DNA of 59,445 nucleotides. Origin: an uncultured Clostridia bacterium. Its GTDB lineage: Bacteria; Bacillota; Clostridia; Lachnospirales; CAG-274. Below are positions 17,546 through 25,769 of the stretch, piece by piece (position 1 is the stretch's first letter; each line of letters starts with the position of its first letter). Both the position numbers and the translations under genes were made by a program. The notes beneath the pieces are model-generated. The model was given only the letters and a program-made list of their open reading frames with translations, made no database searches and was not told where the DNA came from. Location: NCBI GenBank assembly GCA_947627425.1, contig CANQVZ010000010.1, positions 1 to 59,445 on the forward strand, given 5' to 3'.

Positions 17546-18016
17546 ATGAAAAAGCTTATAGCGCTTTTTGCTGCGCTTGTGATGAGCACAACAGCCGTAT
17601 TTGCGGCAGACGGAGTGAACGTAACGGTAAATGATGTGCCCGTGGATGTTCAGGGCATAATAATCGACGGCAGGACAATGGTTCCCGTAAGGGGAGTATT
17701 TGAGGAAATGGGCTATCTTGTAGACTGGGACGCAGATACCAAGACGGCTACTCTTTCAAGAGGAAACAAGTCGGTCGCTGTGCAGGCAGACAGCCCCACA
17801 ATGCTCGTAAACGACGAAACCACGGTAGAGCTTGAAGTTCCCGCACAGATAGTGGACGGAAGAATGATGCTGCCCTTAAGAGCAGTGAGCGAGGCAGTAA
17901 ATGCCGAGGTTGAGTGGGACGCAGAGACAAAGACCGCAAAGATAAAGATCCATGTGGGACTTAAGATAGGCGGAGTGCTTAATCTGGATGAGCTCGAAGC
18001 AGCTAATGCGGAGTAA
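17546..18016 (+). CDS. exported protein with copper amine oxidase N-terminal-like domain
   Basis: A small secreted protein of 156 residues with a clear signal peptide (MKKLIALFAALVMSTTAVFA, cleavage about residue 20). The mature part is one pair of the beta repeat often labelled copper amine oxidase N-terminal domain, with the tell-tale DGRTMVPVRGVFEEMGYLVDWD and DGRMMLPLRAVSEAVNAEVEWD and repeats of DAxTKTA. In Firmicutes this domain is usually attached to cell-wall or secreted proteins and does not bind copper. Here it stands alone, 21 bases after murG, so it may be co-transcribed. The function is unknown; a wall-associated role is inference. Confidence 0.85.
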   Translation: MKKLIALFAALVMSTTAVFAADGVNVTVNDVPVDVQGIIIDGRTMVPVRGVFEEMGYLVDWDADTKTATLSRGNKSVAVQADSPTMLVNDETTVELEVPAQIVDGRMMLPLRAVSEAVNAEVEWDAETKTAKIKIHVGLKIGGVLNLDELEAANAE

Positions 18017-18030
18017 GGATTTGTTTTAAA

Positions 18031-18318
18031 CGGGCGTGCATTGTGTCGCCCGAAATAATTGACAAATCGAACTTCTTATCAATGTAGGGGCGAACTGTGT
18101 TCGCCCGTGGGCGACTAAAAGTCGCCCCTACAGGCAAGGGCATCGGTTTGCTTAGCTTTCTTCAAACCCCCAAAAGCCCGTCATTATCATTTCCGGAATC
18201 AGCCTTTTTTCAGCGAACGGGGAAATCGATAAGACGGGCGAGGGTACACTGCTTAAAACATTATAGCAGGGCGGGAGAATATCGCCCTGCAAGCGGGCGA
18301 GCAATGCTCGCCCCTACA
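18031..18318. repeat. cluster of REP-like GC-rich palindromes in a 400-base intergenic gap
   Basis: The gap 18017-18416 has no gene I can support. It holds an imperfect palindrome CGGGCGTGCA...TCGCCCG (18031-18052, kin of 7771). A 50-base inverted repeat follows, with ends TGTAGGGGCG (18083-18092) and CGCCCCTACA (18123-18132). A third, GCGGGCGAGCAATGCTCGCC followed by CCTACA (18293-18318), shares the same terminal bases. A 90-codon open frame across it is a by-product of the repeats. Confidence 0.7.
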
Positions 18319-18416
18319 TTGAAATGTATGCAAATAATTGTAATAAAGCAAAGAATTGACAATATATAAAAATAGGGGCGGGAGTGACCGTCCCGTTATT
18401 TTTTGGAGAGGACAAA

Positions 18417-19280
18417 ATGAACAAGAAGCAAAAAGCCATAATTTACATCATAGCGTCTGCGTTCTGCTTTGCGCTCATGAATTGCTTTGTGCGGCTTTCG
18501 GGCGATCTGCCGACTGTGCAGAAAAGCTTTTTCAGGAACTTTATAGCAATGCTGACTGCGGCAGGCATATTAATAAAGAGCAAAACGGGCTTTGGCTACA
18601 AAAAGGCAGACATTCCCCTGTTATTGATACGCTCCGTTATGGGCACAATAGGTATACTGGGCAATTTCTATGCCGTTGACAGGCTCAATATTTCCGACGC
18701 CTCCATGCTGAACAAGCTTTCGCCCTTTTTCGCCATTATATTTTCAATGCTGTTTTTGAGGGAAAAGCCTAAGCTTGTGCAGGCGATAGGCGTTATAACG
18801 GCGTTTGCGGGCAGTCTTTTCATAATAAAGCCCACGCTTGACTTTGTTGAGGTCCTGCCCGCTCTCATGGGCACGTTGGGCGGCATAGGCGCAGGCGCGG
18901 CATACACGGCGGTGCGCGCACTGGGACAAAGGGGCGTAAAGGGTCCGCTTATAGTGTTCTTTTTCTCGGCCTTCAGCTGTATTGCGGTTCTCCCGTTCGT
19001 GCTGACGGGCTATGAGCCGATGAGCCTCGTTCAACTCTGTTTTCTGCTCATGGCGGGACTTGCGGCGGCAGGCGGTCAGTTCACAATAACGGCGGCTTAT
19101 TCCAACGCTCCCGCAAAGGAGATATCCATATTCGACTACACGCAGATAATATTTGCGGCGGCGCTCGGCTTCTTCCTTTTCGGACAGATACCCGATGTGT
19201 ACAGCGTGATAGGCTATGTCATAATCTGCTCTGCCTCGCTTTTTCTCTTTGTGTACAACAATAGGGAAAGTTCAAACTAA
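18417..19280 (+). CDS. EamA/DMT-superfamily permease
   Basis: Inner-membrane transporter of the drug/metabolite superfamily with ten predicted helices in two EamA halves; the substrate is unknown. It begins MNKKQKAIIYIIASAFCFAL. The first half includes NCFVRLSGDLPTVQKSFFRN, a common EamA feature, and INCFYAVDR-like and NKLSPFFAIIFSMLFLREKP segments. The second half ends with IFDYTQIIFAAALGFFLFGQIPD. The start is ATG 18417, after TTTGGAGAGG, not an upstream in-frame ATG at 18384. It has 287 residues. It stands alone, with a weak hairpin plus T-run (18379-18404) just before its ribosome site. Confidence 0.88.
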   Translation: MNKKQKAIIYIIASAFCFALMNCFVRLSGDLPTVQKSFFRNFIAMLTAAGILIKSKTGFGYKKADIPLLLIRSVMGTIGILGNFYAVDRLNISDASMLNKLSPFFAIIFSMLFLREKPKLVQAIGVITAFAGSLFIIKPTLDFVEVLPALMGTLGGIGAGAAYTAVRALGQRGVKGPLIVFFFSAFSCIAVLPFVLTGYEPMSLVQLCFLLMAGLAAAGGQFTITAAYSNAPAKEISIFDYTQIIFAAALGFFLFGQIPDVYSVIGYVIICSASLFLFVYNNRESSN

Positions 19281-19371
19281 ATTTAACTAAATTTAATTAT
19301 ATTGTAATGTAACAGACAGGTTTTTCTGCTATAATGTAGGGTAGGAAAAAATGACAGGAGAGTGAGAGAGG

Positions 19372-21150
19372 ATGAAAAGGATCTGTTTAAAAATACTGCT
19401 TGCGGTTTCGTCGGCTGCGCTGATGTGCATGGCGGCAACAGCAGTAAGCTCCAATGCGGCTACATTCACCGTGAAGAATTATACGCCCACGACTACCGAG
19501 ATAACTACCGAGAGCACCACGGAGGTGACCACTACGGAGGTCACCACACGCAGAGGCGCTACCGGCACAAGGGCTAAGTCGAAGGGCGACAAGCAGCCCG
19601 CTTCCACCACAGTCACAACGGAGAAGCAGACGGAGACCACAACATCGGAGCCGGTCACATTCGACAAGTCGAAGTACGAGGCAGACATTGAGATAACGAC
19701 CTACGATGTAAAGCAGTACAGCGACGATCCCGTGGATAAAAACGGCAATCCGCTCACAGGCAACGCCCTGGAGGCTTATAATATAGTCAAGAACACCTAT
19801 AAGGACAAGTGGAGAGCCATAACCGCCCCCGAATACAGGGAGGAGGTCATATATAACGACGCCGACAGGACCGTGCGCGAAAAAAGCTTTAGATTTGAAA
19901 ACAACGATATTTTCAGCATGAAGAGATATACCTTCAATTCATCAAACGAGGAGAGGTACAAGGAAAGCATAGTGCTGCCCGGCTCACAGTTTGAAATGAG
20001 ATATGTCGATCCCGACACGGGCGAATGGTATATGTCGCAAAATCCGCTGAATGTAAAAAAACAGACTCTCTTCATAAATACGGACAGGGGCGCCATAGTG
20101 CTGAGCGTACCCGCAGTATATACAAACAACAAATTCAGCAACAACACGGAGGAATACAATCCTCAGCTTGAGGAGCCTGTGACCGTGACGGTGGATCCCA
20201 ACGCGGACACCGTGACAATAGAATACAGCTTTCCCAATGATCCGGGCTATGTGGGCGAGATATGGTACCTGCTCTCTACGGAGCACAGCCTTTCGGACTG
20301 GAACAATATAAATCACTTCAATGTGCTCTATCAGGAGCTTTGTGTGGACAGGAGATTTTCATGGGACGGCTACTACTTTGCGGCACCCTCAAACTATATA
20401 CCCTACAGCCCCACGATGCTCTACAGGCATCCGTCAAACTATGTGGGAGCAAGCTTTGCAAGATACGGCGATTTCCTCGCCGCATACGATCTGGGCTATG
20501 TGTTCACATATATATGTATGCAAAATCAGAACGAAAAGGGCTATTGGGCAACGGGTCCCAAGTCAAACTGGCTTGCAGAGGACTTCAATATAGGCGCAGA
20601 CTTTTATGACACAAGGTTCAACACGGACTTTGCCACAAACCTCATAAACGCCTACAAGAGATACAACAACGAGGATTTTCTCATGGCGGTGTGCAGATAT
20701 GCCGAATACTATATAGACCACGCCACCGAAAATCACTATGATACAAAAAACGGGGGATGGCTCGTAGAGGACTACGGCTATGAATACGAACACAACAGAA
20801 CTCATGTTTCGCTCAATCATCAGCTGGCGGAAATGAATTTGCTCTATACGCTTTATCAGACCACAAGAGAGGAGAAATATAAGGAATATGCCGACAAGAT
20901 GCTTCTTGCCATAGAGGACACAAGAGATCAGTGGGTGCTTGCAAGCAACAACCTCAACTATGCTCTCTACTACATGGCAGGAACAAATCCTATGGTAGAT
21001 TATCCTTATCTTACCTACAACGACCTTTTTGACGCACAGGCCATACACAATGCAATATACGGCAAGGATAACGATGTTTTAGCCTACCTTATGAGCTGCA
21101 AGATGGACTGGATGATCAAAAACAATGTGACCGGATATAAGACCGAGTAA
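19372..21150 (+). CDS. exported Thr-rich-linker surface protein, probable helical-toroid catalytic-like domain
   Basis: Not assigned to a known function. A signal peptide (about 1-29) is followed by a Thr/Glu linker (about 38-100: TTTEITTESTTEVTTTEVTT and similar), as in gut Clostridia glycan-degrading surface proteins. Residues about 110-310 look beta-rich. Residues about 330-585 are helical with recurring tyrosines and aromatic patches: GGWLVEDYG, THVSLNHQLAEMNLLYTLYQ and DTRDQWVLASNNLNYALYYMAG. That pattern resembles alpha/alpha toroids such as C5-epimerases or polysaccharide lyases, but this is inference. There is no anchor motif or dockerin. A TATAAT lies at 19330. It is followed 12 bases later by an ECF S-component. 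Confidence 0.6.
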   Translation: MKRICLKILLAVSSAALMCMAATAVSSNAATFTVKNYTPTTTEITTESTTEVTTTEVTTRRGATGTRAKSKGDKQPASTTVTTEKQTETTTSEPVTFDKSKYEADIEITTYDVKQYSDDPVDKNGNPLTGNALEAYNIVKNTYKDKWRAITAPEYREEVIYNDADRTVREKSFRFENNDIFSMKRYTFNSSNEERYKESIVLPGSQFEMRYVDPDTGEWYMSQNPLNVKKQTLFINTDRGAIVLSVPAVYTNNKFSNNTEEYNPQLEEPVTVTVDPNADTVTIEYSFPNDPGYVGEIWYLLSTEHSLSDWNNINHFNVLYQELCVDRRFSWDGYYFAAPSNYIPYSPTMLYRHPSNYVGASFARYGDFLAAYDLGYVFTYICMQNQNEKGYWATGPKSNWLAEDFNIGADFYDTRFNTDFATNLINAYKRYNNEDFLMAVCRYAEYYIDHATENHYDTKNGGWLVEDYGYEYEHNRTHVSLNHQLAEMNLLYTLYQTTREEKYKEYADKMLLAIEDTRDQWVLASNNLNYALYYMAGTNPMVDYPYLTYNDLFDAQAIHNAIYGKDNDVLAYLMSCKMDWMIKNNVTGYKTE

Positions 21151-21162
21151 GGAGTGATCCGC

Positions 21163-21771
21163 ATGGCTAAGACCAAAAAACACGAGCTTGCAAAATGGAT
21201 ATTGGCAGCCGATCTGGGAGGCATAAGCGCAGTGCTTATGTTTCTGGAATTCAATGTTCCTTTTATTCCCTCGTTTTTGAAGCTGGACTTTTCCGACCTT
21301 GCAGTCGTGCTGGGAGGGCTTATAATAGGGCCGCTTCAGGGCGCTTTCATAGCGCTTGTGAAGGTTACGATACATCTTTTCCTTAAAGGCTCCGCAACGG
21401 GCGGAGTGGGAGAGCTTGCAAATGTTATAAACAGTCTTTGCTATATGCTCACAACCGTATTCATATACAAAAAAACGCGCACAAGGCTCGGCGGACATAC
21501 GGGACTTATAGCGGGCACCGTGATGACAAGCATCGTTGCCACGGTGGTCAACTATTTTGTCATTTTCCCGATATATCAGCTAAGAATGGGATATTCCGCA
21601 GAAGAATTGATAAGCCTGAGCGCAAATGTAAATCCTTATATAACAAGCCTCGGCGGTCTGGCAATAGCCGCCGTGCTGCCGTTTAATGTGTTCAAATATA
21701 TAATAATATCGCTTATGACGGGACTGCTTTATAGGAGGCTTAACTTGTTTGTGAGGAAGTACATATATTGA
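21163..21771 (+). CDS. ECF transporter S component, RibU-like
   Basis: Membrane substrate-capture subunit of an energy-coupling-factor vitamin transporter. About 202 residues and five or six helices. The N-terminal block LDFSDLAVVLGGLIIGPLQG, then IALVKVTIHLFLKGSATGGVGELANVI and ATVVNYFVIFPIYQLRMG, closely follow the riboflavin-type RibU family. The start is ATG 21163, with GGAG 8 bases before; a GTG at 21154 would put the site inside the gene. It has no ATPase or EcfT partner nearby, so it would share a general energising module encoded elsewhere. No FMN riboswitch is seen, which leaves the substrate open. Confidence 0.85.
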   Translation: MAKTKKHELAKWILAADLGGISAVLMFLEFNVPFIPSFLKLDFSDLAVVLGGLIIGPLQGAFIALVKVTIHLFLKGSATGGVGELANVINSLCYMLTTVFIYKKTRTRLGGHTGLIAGTVMTSIVATVVNYFVIFPIYQLRMGYSAEELISLSANVNPYITSLGGLAIAAVLPFNVFKYIIISLMTGLLYRRLNLFVRKYIY

Positions 21772-21774
21772 CCC

Positions 21775-22095
21775 TTCCACCGTCTAACGACGGTCCCCCC
21801 TTCCCTTAGCCCTAACGGGCTAAAGGACGGCTTACCTAGCAGTAAAATTATTTTGCCCGGAGGGCGCAACACTATAAGGCGTCCTTGCGAAATCAGCACT
21901 TTCGGCTTCGCCGAAAGCCGCCGCCCTGTTTTGCTGTCCTTATCAGTCAAGGGGGACTGTCCTGCGCAGCCGGGACTGTCCCCAACTTTAGGCGGCGTCT
22001 AAGTGTATTTTGTAAACAAAATACAATGATAAATCTTTCGGTGCAATGCAGGGAAGCTGTCAGCCATAATAATGGCTGACTGAAGGGTAAAAAAT
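21775..22095. repeat. composite palindromic repeat region
   Basis: A 320-base non-coding region between the ECF gene and a terminator. It is made of short hairpins: CCGTC/GACGG (21780-21795), TTAGCCC/GGGCTAA (21808-21824), CTTTCGGC/GCCGAAAG (21899-21916) and ATTTTGT/ACAAAAT (22009-22023). The right end, GAAGCTGTC-AGCCATTATTATGGCT-GACTGAAGGG type (22051-22086), is the half-module seen at 1-126 and elsewhere. It has no duplicated terminator and no TGTCGA ends, so it looks like the module alone plus other debris. No gene is supported. Confidence 0.65.
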
Positions 22096-22110
22096 AATTT
22101 ATCAACAAGT

Positions 22111-22138
22111 AAAAAACCGCACGATGTGCGGTTTTTTT
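22111..22138. terminator. terminator of the GGDEF-EAL gene
   Basis: AAAAAACCGCAC, GATG, and TGCGGTTTTTTT: stem CCGCAC/GTGCGG with A and T tracts on both sides, so it works in both directions. It lies directly downstream of the GGDEF-EAL gene on the minus strand and also closes the ECF region on the plus strand. Confidence 0.88.
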
Positions 22139-22139
22139 A

Positions 22140-25100
22140 TTATCCTATTCTTTCAAATTCCGTTGTCATGAGGAGGTTGATATAATCCTCAACGGGTATG
22201 GGCTTGCTGAAATAATAGCCCTGAACATACTTACAGCCTACATTTCTGAGGAAATTGACCTGTTCCTCGGTTTCAACGCCCTCCGCAAGCATGGGTATCT
22301 CAAGCATATTTGCCATATCCACAACAGCCTTTATTATCTTGGCGCCCTTTTCTGTATATATGGATGAAAGGAACTTCATATCCAGCTTAAGCATATCTAT
22401 ATCCATATCCTTAAGAGTGTTGAGCGAGGAATATCCGCTGCCGAAGTCGTCCATTTCAACCCTGTAGCCCGTGCCTCTCAGCTCATCTATGAAGCTTGCC
22501 ATTATCTTGGGCTGCTCTACATAGAGCGACTCCGTTATCTCAAGCCTTAAAGCCGAAGGCGGGAGCTGATAGCTCTCTCTTGTGTCGTTAAGCCCTACAA
22601 TAAGGTCGGGTCTGTATATATCCGCTCTTGAAAGATTGATGGCAATTGACGGGGGCAGATCTCCGGAGAATGTTTCCCGAAGCAAGCTCATTATACGGCA
22701 TGCCTCATTTGCTATATAAGCGTCCAGCTGCGGTATAAGTCCGTTCTGCTCCAACACGGGTATAAAGTCGGCAGGCGATATGATGCCCTTTTCGGGATGT
22801 ATCCACCTTGCAAGAGCTTCGGCTCCCGCTATCCTGCCCGTGTAAATATTGTACTGGGGCTGGAGATACATCTGGAACTGACCCTCCTTGAGAGCATTGT
22901 GGAACTCGTTGAGCACCTCCTGTGTCTTTATGAGGTTGGCTCTTATGCCGTCGTCATACATACAGGACGCTACATTGCCCTTCTTAGCTCTGTTGAGCGC
23001 AAGCTCCGCTCTGTCGCACATTGTGGTGACGGGCATATTCCTGTCGGATATCTTATATATGCCTGCGCAGAGTATTATCTTGTAATCCGATGTGAAATTC
23101 TTGACGCTTGTTTCAACAAAATCCGTGATGATGTCTATCTGTGAAAGCGTCTTTGGACTGTAGCAGGCAACGAAGTCGTCTGCGCCCAGATAACCGCATA
23201 CTCCGCCAAGCTCATCTATCTTGCCTCTGAAAAGCTGACCTATATATTTGAGAAGCTCATCGCCCTTGGATCTGCCGTAAAGCTCATTATATACCTTGAA
23301 GTTGTTTATATCCCTCACAACTATATAATAGTCCTTGTCGGGATTTTCATTGAGGAGCTTTTTAACGGCTATGCAGAAGCCGTTGAGATTTAAAAGTCCC
23401 GTGCGGTCGTCTATATGCGCCTTTTCAAGAAGCTCCTGTTGGAACTTCTCTCTTCTGCCGATATAGTCGGTCACTATTTTCTTTATCCTGCTGTCATCTC
23501 CGAGCTTGAGAAGCTCCTCTATGACAATTTTGTCCTTGTTCTCAACTCTATCCGTTATGTCCTTCTGGGAGTAGAGTATGAGCATTTTATCCTTGTCAAA
23601 ATAGGAATATCTGTACTTCTTGTACTTTGTGATGCCTATTGTGGTGACCTCTCTGCCCGTTACCTCGTACAAGGCCTTGTCCTCAAGCTCTTTGATTATT
23701 GTCTTGAGCGAAAGTCTGTCTCTTAGGTACTCCCTGTCCTCATCTATGAGGAGAGTTCCCGTATAGCGTATGACCTCGGCTTCATAGTCGGGACATTCCA
23801 AAACATTGTCCCTACCGTATGCCGACGAATCCTTTATTATGGATTTATTATGCCTTGCGTCTATGCAGGCTATGAAGTCGTATTCGTGAGCGACCTCCTT
23901 GGCTATTGCAAGCGAAAGGAGCCTGTCGCTTGTAATATCCTTGAAGTATATGAATGCCTCTATATCCTTTGTGGTGGGGTTCTTTCTGAGGTTTACGGTT
24001 ATAAGTCCCCAGAAGCCCGACGAGCTTTCATCCATAAACTCAAAGTAGTGCTCCAGCTTGAACTTCTTTTCGCCCTTCTTATACTTGCTCAGAAGCACCT
24101 CTTTGTTGAATATGCCTCTTAAAAACCTGCTTGTTTCGGGGCTGAGATACTTGTCAAACATAAGGGGCAGAGCATCGTCAAATGAAATATTGACGCTGTC
24201 GCCTATGATGGCGTCGCCCTTGTTCCAGCCTACCACTCTGTACTTTGTGACATTCAGCTCGCAAAAGGCAAGCACGCTCTCGGACATTGAGTTCCTGTAC
24301 TTAAGCTCCTGCTGATAGCGTTCCTCAATGACCGTCTCGGCAAGCTTACGCTCCGTGATGTCAAAGAAGGTGGTGTATATATATTCATTGCCATCCTCCA
24401 CAGAAGCGCTTATCTGATCCACAACATAGACCACTCTGCCGTTCTTGGCTATGATACAGTATTCGTTCTTAGCCATAGAGCCGGATTGGAGCTGATTGTC
24501 AACGGAGCGCATTATCTCGGCTGCCTGACCCGGAGAAAGGAGCAGAGAAAATCTGTTCTGCTTAAGCTCCTTGAATTCTTCGGGAGTGTAGCCTATCATT
24601 TTGTAGAAATTGCTGTTTGCCTCCACAACCGTCCAGTATTCGTCTCTTTTGCACTTTATGTAGCCGCAGGTCATCATATCCACGGTGTCATCGTAGCGCA
24701 TTTTAAGAAGCTTGTTCTCGGTTATGTCCTTTGCGCAGAGCACAATTATTTTCTTGTCAAATACGGATGTTATGCTCTTTTTGACATTGAATATCTTGTT
24801 GCCGAGCTGTTTTTCGTATTCTATGGCGCTGTTTTCACTGCTTTCCACGGATTCGGTATTGCAAAAATCGCACACATTGTCGCTGCCGAAAAGCACCTCG
24901 TGGCACTTAAGCCCCGTAACGGGCTTATTTTTCAGTCCGAAATACTCCTTGAAGCTCTTGTTGGCATATACTATGTCCTTTGTGTCATAGTCTACGACAT
25001 AAACAAGCTCCTCGACGGTATCCAAAAGCTGTCCGTAGCTTCTTAAAAATTCGTTGCTGCCGTTTTCGAGAGATTTCATTATTTTCTCTGTAATTATGCT

Positions 25101-25151
25101 GTAGTATTTTTCCTTTTCGGGAATTTCTCCACTTTCCTTGCTTTTAACCAT
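22140..25151 (-). CDS. PAS-GGDEF-EAL protein, probable cyclic-di-GMP phosphodiesterase
   Basis: Multi-domain signalling protein of about 1,003 residues with no membrane segment. The N-terminus carries PAS domains (about 35-110, VYVVDYDTKDIVYANKSFKE; about 150-260, with VVEANSNFYKMIGYTPEEF) and further PAS-like regions to about 540. A GGDEF domain follows (about 595-740), but its signature is degenerate: YLGADDFVACY instead of RxGGDEF, so it should not make c-di-GMP. The EAL domain (about 755-1000) is intact: AEALARW, INLSRAD, RLEITESLY, MDDFGSGYSSL, KLDMKF and AEGVETEEQ. It should therefore hydrolyse c-di-GMP. The start is ATG 25151 after AAGGAGG; an upstream in-frame ATG at 25226 is disfavoured. 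Confidence 0.92.
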   Translation of the reverse strand: MVKSKESGEIPEKEKYYSIITEKIMKSLENGSNEFLRSYGQLLDTVEELVYVVDYDTKDIVYANKSFKEYFGLKNKPVTGLKCHEVLFGSDNVCDFCNTESVESSENSAIEYEKQLGNKIFNVKKSITSVFDKKIIVLCAKDITENKLLKMRYDDTVDMMTCGYIKCKRDEYWTVVEANSNFYKMIGYTPEEFKELKQNRFSLLLSPGQAAEIMRSVDNQLQSGSMAKNEYCIIAKNGRVVYVVDQISASVEDGNEYIYTTFFDITERKLAETVIEERYQQELKYRNSMSESVLAFCELNVTKYRVVGWNKGDAIIGDSVNISFDDALPLMFDKYLSPETSRFLRGIFNKEVLLSKYKKGEKKFKLEHYFEFMDESSSGFWGLITVNLRKNPTTKDIEAFIYFKDITSDRLLSLAIAKEVAHEYDFIACIDARHNKSIIKDSSAYGRDNVLECPDYEAEVIRYTGTLLIDEDREYLRDRLSLKTIIKELEDKALYEVTGREVTTIGITKYKKYRYSYFDKDKMLILYSQKDITDRVENKDKIVIEELLKLGDDSRIKKIVTDYIGRREKFQQELLEKAHIDDRTGLLNLNGFCIAVKKLLNENPDKDYYIVVRDINNFKVYNELYGRSKGDELLKYIGQLFRGKIDELGGVCGYLGADDFVACYSPKTLSQIDIITDFVETSVKNFTSDYKIILCAGIYKISDRNMPVTTMCDRAELALNRAKKGNVASCMYDDGIRANLIKTQEVLNEFHNALKEGQFQMYLQPQYNIYTGRIAGAEALARWIHPEKGIISPADFIPVLEQNGLIPQLDAYIANEACRIMSLLRETFSGDLPPSIAINLSRADIYRPDLIVGLNDTRESYQLPPSALRLEITESLYVEQPKIMASFIDELRGTGYRVEMDDFGSGYSSLNTLKDMDIDMLKLDMKFLSSIYTEKGAKIIKAVVDMANMLEIPMLAEGVETEEQVNFLRNVGCKYVQGYYFSKPIPVEDYINLLMTTEFERIG

Positions 25152-25350
25152 AATAAAGCCTCCTTGATCCCTGCCCGAAGACCTCCCAATGCTCCGCGGC
25201 AGTATGGTGTAAAAGTTAAAAAACATTATATTCCCCCTATAATATAATAGTTTTACACATTTTCAGCATATTTACAATAGTTAAAATAACCAATAATATA
25301 AAAATATTTTGTGTATTTTTCCTATTTTTATTATAACTTTTTAATTATAT

Positions 25351-25722
25351 GGCGAAAAAAAGACCCTTCCGTCAATCCTTTCGGATTGACACCTTCCCTT
25401 TGCACCACAAAGTTTTATGTAGACATAGCCCCCTCAGTCGCCCTTCGGGCGCCAGCTCCCCCACAGGGGCGCCGAGAGGTAACGGTCAGCCCCAAAGTCT
25501 TGGCTCCCCCTCTATTCAGCACTTTTGCTCCGCAAAAGCAAGGCTACGCCTTGGCGAATAAGTCTTTTCACTGCAATGGGGGAGCTGTCATTTGAATCGG
25601 AAAGATTAATCCGACGATACGAAGTATCGCTTTCCCGAAGGGAAAGTTCTGATATGCGTTAGCCTGACTGAAGGGGTATGCTTTGTATGCAAAAAATCAT
25701 ACAACAAGTATTTTATTGACAC
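25351..25722. mobile_element. MITE-like element with two nested hairpin insertions
   Basis: A 372-base relative of the element at 7438-7710. The left part (GGCGAAAAAAAGACC, then TTTTATGTAGACATAGCCCC), the GC-rich module and the right part (CATACAACAAGTATTTTATT then GACAC) align with it throughout. Two blocks are extra here: 25514-25577 (64 bases) inside the CCCCCTCT|GGGGGAG junction, and 25591-25655 (65 bases) right after GAGCTGTCA. Both are hairpin-rich (TTTTGCTCCGCAAAA, GATACGAAGTATC, TTTCCCGAAGGGAAA). The terminator on the right is not duplicated on the left. The rest of the gap 25152-25769 holds only AT-rich promoter-like sequence. No ORF is credible. Confidence 0.7.
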
Positions 25723-25753
25723 AAAAAATGTACGCAATGTTGCGCACATTTTA
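25723..25753 (-). terminator. terminator of the membrane GGDEF gene
   Basis: On the minus strand AAAATGTGCGCAA, then CA, then TTGCGTACATTTTTT: an intrinsic terminator about 20 bases after the stop codon of the diguanylate-cyclase-like gene. The mobile element abuts its far side. Confidence 0.7.
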
Positions 25754-25769
25754 GTATTTGCTCAAAATT

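Noticed and set aside
18097..18369. 90-codon frame in the repeat cluster after the secreted protein
   Set aside because: It is composed of the palindromes themselves, has no ribosome site, and the translation is low complexity.
18379..18404. Hairpin CGGGA/TCCCG with a T-rich run before the EamA permease, as a possible attenuator or riboswitch
   Set aside because: The stem has only 5 bp and no aptamer-like conserved core is seen; too weak to annotate as a regulator.
22797..25046. Several plus-strand frames opposite the GGDEF-EAL gene
   Set aside because: All are antisense to a protein with clear PAS and EAL domains and have no domain of their own.
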